17,151 bases of DNA from an uncultured Coriobacteriaceae bacterium (lineage in GTDB: Bacteria > Actinomycetota > Coriobacteriia > Coriobacteriales > QAMH01). A model generated the notes under the pieces. The model saw only the letters and a list, made by a program, of their open reading frames with translations. It did not search any database and was not told where the DNA came from. The position numbers were made by a program, and so were the translations under genes. The stretch's first letter is position 1. The number at the start of each line of letters is the position of its first letter. The stretch lies in the NCBI GenBank assembly GCA_900544245.1, contig UQUH01000037.1, positions 1-17,151 of the forward strand, given 5' to 3'. Positions 13,873 through 17,151 of this stretch are shown in pieces.

Positions 13873-15218
13873 GAGACGAACGCCCTCTCGAAGAGATCGG
13901 CGCGATCGTCCACGAACGCATCGATGGCCGCATGGGCGCGCGCGGCATAGGCGGCCTTGCGTTCGCGTTTGTTGCGTATCTTGGGTTCGATGGGATCGAT
14001 GATGCCGTAGTTCACGTGCATGGGCTGATAGTCTGCCGTGGCAGGGTCGGTCGCGTATGCGAGCAGGCAACCGAAGAGGCTCTCGCGGGGCAACGTGGGC
14101 TCGGCAAAGCCGGCAAGCTCGGCGTAGACGGCAAGCGCGACGAAGAGCCCCGAGGCAACGGCCTCGAGATAGCCTTCGGTACCCGTGAGCTGACCGGCCA
14201 GGTGCACCTCGGGCCTTGAGGGCATGGCGAGCGTCTTCGTGAGCACGTGCGGCGTGTCGACGAAGGTGTTGCGGTGCATGACGCCATAGCGCGAGAACTC
14301 GGCGTTCTCGAGACCGGGAATCATCCTGAAGACGCGCTCCTGCTCGCCGAAGCGCAGGTTGGTCTGGAAGCCGACGAGGTTATATGCCGTTGCCGCGGCG
14401 TTCTCGGCACGCAGCTGCACGGCAGCCCAGGGACGCCTGCCCGTACGCGGGTCGGTGAGCCCGACCGGCTTGAGGGCACCATGCGAGAGCGCGTCGCGCC
14501 CGGTGCGCGCGACTTCCTCGACCGGCTGGCACGCCGCGAAGAGCTCACGACGCTCGAAGTCCTTTTCGATGACACGTCGCGCCGCAACGAGCTCGTCGAC
14601 GAAGGCCTCGTACTCCTCCTTGGTGAAGGGGGCGTTAAGATAGTCTGCCGTACCGCCCTTGTCATAACGCGACTGGGCGAACACGACGCTGCGGTCAATC
14701 GAATCGGCCTCGACGATGGGGGCTGCCGCGTCGTAGAACGCAAGACCTTGAGAACCAAGCTCGACGGCAAGCTGGGAGGCAAGTACATCGGCAGTGAGCG
14801 GGCCAGTCGCGATGATGGCCGGACCTTCGGGAATGCTCGTGCACTCCTCGCGTACGAACTCGATGTTGGGCGTTGCGTCGATGAGACGCTGCACGGCAGC
14901 GGAGAATTCGTTGCGATCGACTGCGAGCGCACCGCCTGCAGCCACACGCGTGTCAAAGGCGCAGGCAAGGAGTTTGGAGCCGAGCACGGAGAGCTCGTAC
15001 TTGAGCGAGCCTGCCGCCGTCTCGGGGTCGACGCTCTTGAACGAGTTCGAGCAGACGAGCTCGGCGACATCGCCCGTCTTGTGCACGGGCGTGGAACGCT
15101 CGGGGCGCATCTCGATAAGACGTACGGGAACCCCACGCGCGGCGAGCTGCAACGCGGCCTCGCAACCGGCGAGCCCTGCCCCGATGACCGTGACTACGGG
15201 AAACTCCTCATTGACCAT
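13869..15218 (-). CDS. trmFO: Methylenetetrahydrofolate--tRNA-(uracil-5-)-methyltransferase TrmFO
   Basis: This flavoenzyme makes 5-methyluridine at position 54 of the tRNA T-loop, with methylene-tetrahydrofolate as carbon donor. The 449 residues match the family. The FAD-binding Rossmann motif VIGAGLAGCEAA is at 11-22. The two cysteines near the active site are Cys56 (ELVCSNSFKS) and Cys230 (FAACQPVEE). Other family segments are HLAGQLTGTEGYLEAVASG and MHVNYGIIDP near the C-terminus. ATG 15218 has AAGGAT about ten bases upstream. The stop overlaps xerC by four bases. It is the usual neighbour of dprA and xerC, but topA, normally directly upstream, is missing and a 45-residue ORF is found instead. 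Confidence 0.96.
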   Translation of the reverse strand: MVNEEFPVVTVIGAGLAGCEAALQLAARGVPVRLIEMRPERSTPVHKTGDVAELVCSNSFKSVDPETAAGSLKYELSVLGSKLLACAFDTRVAAGGALAVDRNEFSAAVQRLIDATPNIEFVREECTSIPEGPAIIATGPLTADVLASQLAVELGSQGLAFYDAAAPIVEADSIDRSVVFAQSRYDKGGTADYLNAPFTKEEYEAFVDELVAARRVIEKDFERRELFAACQPVEEVARTGRDALSHGALKPVGLTDPRTGRRPWAAVQLRAENAAATAYNLVGFQTNLRFGEQERVFRMIPGLENAEFSRYGVMHRNTFVDTPHVLTKTLAMPSRPEVHLAGQLTGTEGYLEAVASGLFVALAVYAELAGFAEPTLPRESLFGCLLAYATDPATADYQPMHVNYGIIDPIEPKIRNKRERKAAYAARAHAAIDAFVDDRADLFERAFVS

Positions 15219-15243
15219 AGGAGCTACATCCTTATCTGCGAAA

Positions 15244-15262
15244 GCCGGACTTCGAGCCCGGC
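15244..15262 (-). terminator. Hairpin with short T-run between small ORF and trmFO
   Basis: In the minus direction GCCGGGC and GTCCGGC form a seven-base stem (one G-U pair) with a five-base loop, followed by TTTCG. It begins seven bases after the stop of the 45-residue ORF and ends about 25 bases before trmFO. The short T-run suggests a weak or partial terminator. Confidence 0.5.
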
Positions 15263-15268
15263 CAATCC

Positions 15269-15406
15269 CTACTTCTCGAGCTTGGGATAGCTGATGCCCA
15301 AGACATCCGCGAGATTCTTGAGCGCCTGCTCTTCTGGAATACCTGCTTCAGCTTGCTGATTCAGGTACCTTTGCATTTCCTCTTTGGTCATTTCCTGATC
15401 CTCCAT
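15269..15406 (-). CDS. Very small protein of unknown function (45 residues)
   Basis: This ORF is not similar to anything I know. It starts at ATG 15406 with AAAGGA seven bases upstream and ends with TAG, directly before a terminator-like hairpin. The product begins MEDQEMTKEEMQRYLNQQ and ends LADVLGISYPKLEK. It is acidic and polar, without cysteine, signal peptide or membrane segment, and is probably two short helices with a turn near GIPEE. The segment ALKNLADVLGIS resembles part of a helix-turn-helix, but the protein is too short to say so. Its codons are more AT-rich (GAA, AAA, CAA) than those of its neighbours. It lies where topA is found in related gene orders. The binding site, the length and the hairpin argue for a real gene. 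Confidence 0.65.
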   Translation of the reverse strand: MEDQEMTKEEMQRYLNQQAEAGIPEEQALKNLADVLGISYPKLEK

Positions 15407-15514
15407 GGTGCATTCCTTTCGGCAAGCTGCTTGAACTCACCGATTCACCTTACCATTGCCCGCATCTTCTTGTCTCATGATGCGAGGAATTACATATGAC
15501 GATCCCCTTCTTCC
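15407..15514. other. Intergenic region between dprA and the 45-residue ORF
   Basis: About 108 bases separate dprA from the small ORF. No hairpin with a T-run ends dprA here. A weak extended -10 candidate (TGG then TAAGGT on the minus strand) lies about 45 bases before the small ORF, with only a poor -35. Nothing else is recognised. Confidence 0.4.
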
Positions 15515-16435
15515 CTAGCGCCGTGGCACGAGCTGGTAGCGGCCGTCCATGCCACGTTGGATGAGGTTGTCGAGCTCGTAGGCGGCCAGGCGTCTCGAGA
15601 GCTCGCCGGGAGAGAAGTCGAAGTAGGCCGCGAGCTGCTGGGCGGAGAGCGCTTCGGCGGCAAGCGCGCGCAAGACGGGATCGTCGCCGATGAGGTCATC
15701 GTCGGGCGCACTTTCGCCACCCGGGATACCCTCGGCGAGCATGGCGTACATGTTATGTGCCCAGGCAAGATCAATGGCGGTGTCGAGCGTCTGGGTGTCG
15801 ACGACGCAATAGGCGCCCTGGGCGATGAGATGGTTCGTCCCCCGCGAGTTGGGAGAGGTAATGGAACCGGGTACGGCGGCGACATCGCGATTGGCGCGCA
15901 ATGCCGCATCTGCCGTCGAGAAGGTCCCGCTCGGAAGGCCTGCCTCGACGATGAGCACGAGCGCGGCAAGCCCCGCGATGATGCGGTTTCGCCGCACGAA
16001 GGTCGGGCGCAGAGGCTGGGTACCCCAAGGATTTTCGGAGATGACAGCACCCTGGGCATCTATGACACGCTGGAACAATTCACGGCCGCGTTTGGGATAG
16101 GTCACGTCAGCACCCGAGCCAAAGACGACGACCGTCGGGCAGCCGCCATCGAGCGCCGCGCGATGCGCGCACTGGTCACATCCCATCGCGCCACCGGAGA
16201 TGATGGGAATGCCGCGCGCGGCGATGTGCGAGGCGAACATCTCGGCGCAGGCAAGACCATAGGGCGTCGCCTTGCGGGACCCGATGATGGCGATGCCCGG
16301 CTGCAGTGCCGCCGGATTGCCGATGCCGCGAAGCACACGAGGCGGATCGGGCGTATCGCGCAATATGGCCGGATATTCGACCGAAGCGATGTCGATCTCG
16401 AAGCGCGGGCCGTTCAACTGGCACAGGTCGCCCAT
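15515..16435 (-). CDS. dprA: DNA-processing protein DprA
   Basis: DprA (Smf) binds incoming single-stranded DNA and loads RecA during transformation. I choose ATG 16435 (306 residues), since GGAG lies five bases upstream; a GTG two codons earlier overlaps the comM stop as GTGA and is possible too. The Rossmann-like core shows IGSRKATPYG (51-60), SGGAMGCDQCAH (80-91), the FVRRNRIIAGL segment (147-156), SGTFSTADAAL (169-179), PGSITSP (189-195) and GTNHLI (199-204). A winged-helix-like end (about 255-303) follows. No N-terminal SAM domain is present. The SGGAMGCD box carries two extra cysteines (86 and 89) compared with the common SGxAxGIDaaAH. The coupling to comM supports a DNA uptake or recombination role. 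Confidence 0.94.
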   Translation of the reverse strand: MGDLCQLNGPRFEIDIASVEYPAILRDTPDPPRVLRGIGNPAALQPGIAIIGSRKATPYGLACAEMFASHIAARGIPIISGGAMGCDQCAHRAALDGGCPTVVVFGSGADVTYPKRGRELFQRVIDAQGAVISENPWGTQPLRPTFVRRNRIIAGLAALVLIVEAGLPSGTFSTADAALRANRDVAAVPGSITSPNSRGTNHLIAQGAYCVVDTQTLDTAIDLAWAHNMYAMLAEGIPGGESAPDDDLIGDDPVLRALAAEALSAQQLAAYFDFSPGELSRRLAAYELDNLIQRGMDGRYQLVPRR

Positions 16436-16437
16436 GC

Positions 16438-17151
16438 TCACTCCAGGTTGTTGTCAACACGGTACATGCACGATTCGAGCAAATGCTCATCGCAGACCGC
16501 CTCGCTGTCGTCAAGATCGGCAATCGTGCGCGCCACGCGCAAGATGCGCATGATGCCGCGTCCCGAGAGAAAGTGCTTGCGCGCCATGTCCTCGATGAGC
16601 TTGTGACCAGCCGAGCTCAGCCCGCATGACTCGATCACCTCATGCGGCGTCACATTGCCCAGCGCCTCAGCATGACCTCCGCGCCAACTGGCACGCTCGC
16701 GAGCGGCGCACACGAGCTCGGCGATCTGTGCGGAGCTCGTCCCCCGTCCGCTTTCCAGCACGCGCGAAGGGTCGACGCGCGACACCTCGCAAATGAGGTC
16801 GATTCGATCCTTGAGCGGCCCTCCGAGCTTTGCCTGGTAGTGATTGACCTGATGCTCGCTGCAACGACAGCCGTGATCCGCATCGCCCAGGTATCCACAC
16901 GGACACGGGTTGGACGCGGCAACGAGCTGGAAGCGCGCGGGAAACACCGCACGCGAACCGACCCTGCTCACGATGACCCTACCGTCCTCGATGGGCTGAC
17001 GCAGAGCTTGCAGGGAGCTATTCGAGAACTCGGCAAACTCGTCGAGAAAGAGGACGCCATTGTGAGCGAGCGATACCTCGCCGGGTCGCACGTTTCCCGA
17101 CCCTCCCCCGACGAGCGAGGCGACCGTCGCCGAATGATGCGGCGCGCGAAA
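16438..17151 (-). CDS. comM: Mg-chelatase-like AAA+ ATPase, ComM/YifB family (5' end cut)
   Basis: Only the C-terminal 237 residues are in the window; the gene runs past the right edge. Family members are hexameric helicases that promote branch migration of transforming DNA. The visible part begins FRAPHHSATVASLVGGGS, the hallmark of the family, then RPGEVSLAHNGVLFLDEFAEF, containing the Walker B (LFLDEF). The sensor 1 region is LVAASNPCPCGYLG. A cluster of four cysteines (CPCGYLGDADHGCRC) marks the usual zinc-like loop. The C-terminal Mg-chelatase domain ends with LSGRGIMRILRVARTIADL. Codons continue without a stop to the edge; the GTG at 17091 is an internal valine. Its stop overlaps the start of dprA, so the two form a competence-type unit. 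Confidence 0.95.
   Translation of the reverse strand, partial: FRAPHHSATVASLVGGGSGNVRPGEVSLAHNGVLFLDEFAEFSNSSLQALRQPIEDGRVIVSRVGSRAVFPARFQLVAASNPCPCGYLGDADHGCRCSEHQVNHYQAKLGGPLKDRIDLICEVSRVDPSRVLESGRGTSSAQIAELVCAARERASWRGGHAEALGNVTPHEVIESCGLSSAGHKLIEDMARKHFLSGRGIMRILRVARTIADLDDSEAVCDEHLLESCMYRVDNNLE

Noticed and set aside
13873..14070. N-terminal extension of xerC by 66 codons
   Set aside because: The stretch lies inside trmFO, is Arg/His-rich and unlike any Xer protein; the ATG at 13872 with the ATGA overlap gives the normal length.

Overview
The window is GC-rich, and every gene I can support lies on the minus strand. It reads as a core housekeeping stretch of a high-GC Gram-positive chromosome, with no mobile element, CRISPR array, tRNA or rRNA gene that I can recognise. 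The best taxonomic guess is an actinobacterium of the class Coriobacteriia. The reasons are: high GC; the actinobacterial order rpsP-khpA-rimM-trmD-lepB; a two-subunit (alpha/beta) glycyl-tRNA synthetase, where most other Actinobacteria use a single chain; a prolyl-tRNA synthetase with the bacterial editing insertion; a Firmicutes-like dprA-trmFO-xerC block; and strong AAGGAGG-type ribosome binding sites. This is an inference from gene content, not a database match.

Read in the direction of transcription (from high to low coordinates), the layout is as follows. (1) 17151-15515: the 3' part of a comM/yifB-type Mg-chelatase-like ATPase, overlapping dprA, both linked to DNA uptake and transformation. 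(2) 15406-15269: an overlooked 45-residue ORF with a good ribosome binding site and a hairpin after it, in the place where topA sits in the Bacillus-type order. (3) 15218-12934: trmFO overlapping xerC (tRNA U54 methylation and chromosome dimer resolution). (4) 12864-12542: rpmB (L28, zinc-binding form) with its own promoter, a structured leader and an intrinsic terminator. (5) 12508-8811: a small coiled-coil protein overlapping hisS, then aspS, closed by a clear intrinsic terminator. (6) 8792-7394: a lone LysR-type regulator and a 56-residue small protein of unknown function, ending in strong hairpins. (7) 7307-5571: proS. (8) 5560-1: a promoter and leader hairpin followed by rpsP, khpA, rimM, trmD, lepB, glyQ and glyS (the last is cut by the window edge).

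Most of the genes serve translation: four aminoacyl-tRNA synthetases (Gly, Pro, Asp, His), two tRNA methylases, two ribosomal proteins, a ribosome maturation factor and an RNA-binding KH protein. Tight stop/start overlaps (comM/dprA, trmFO/xerC, the 135-residue gene/hisS, rimM/trmD, glyQ/glyS) point to translational coupling.

I see no obvious new multi-gene system. The points that deserve a second look are the two small unknown proteins, the rpsP leader hairpin, the octapeptide-repeat tail on S16, the absence of rplS and topA from their usual places, and AspRS features that suggest it also charges tRNA-Asn.
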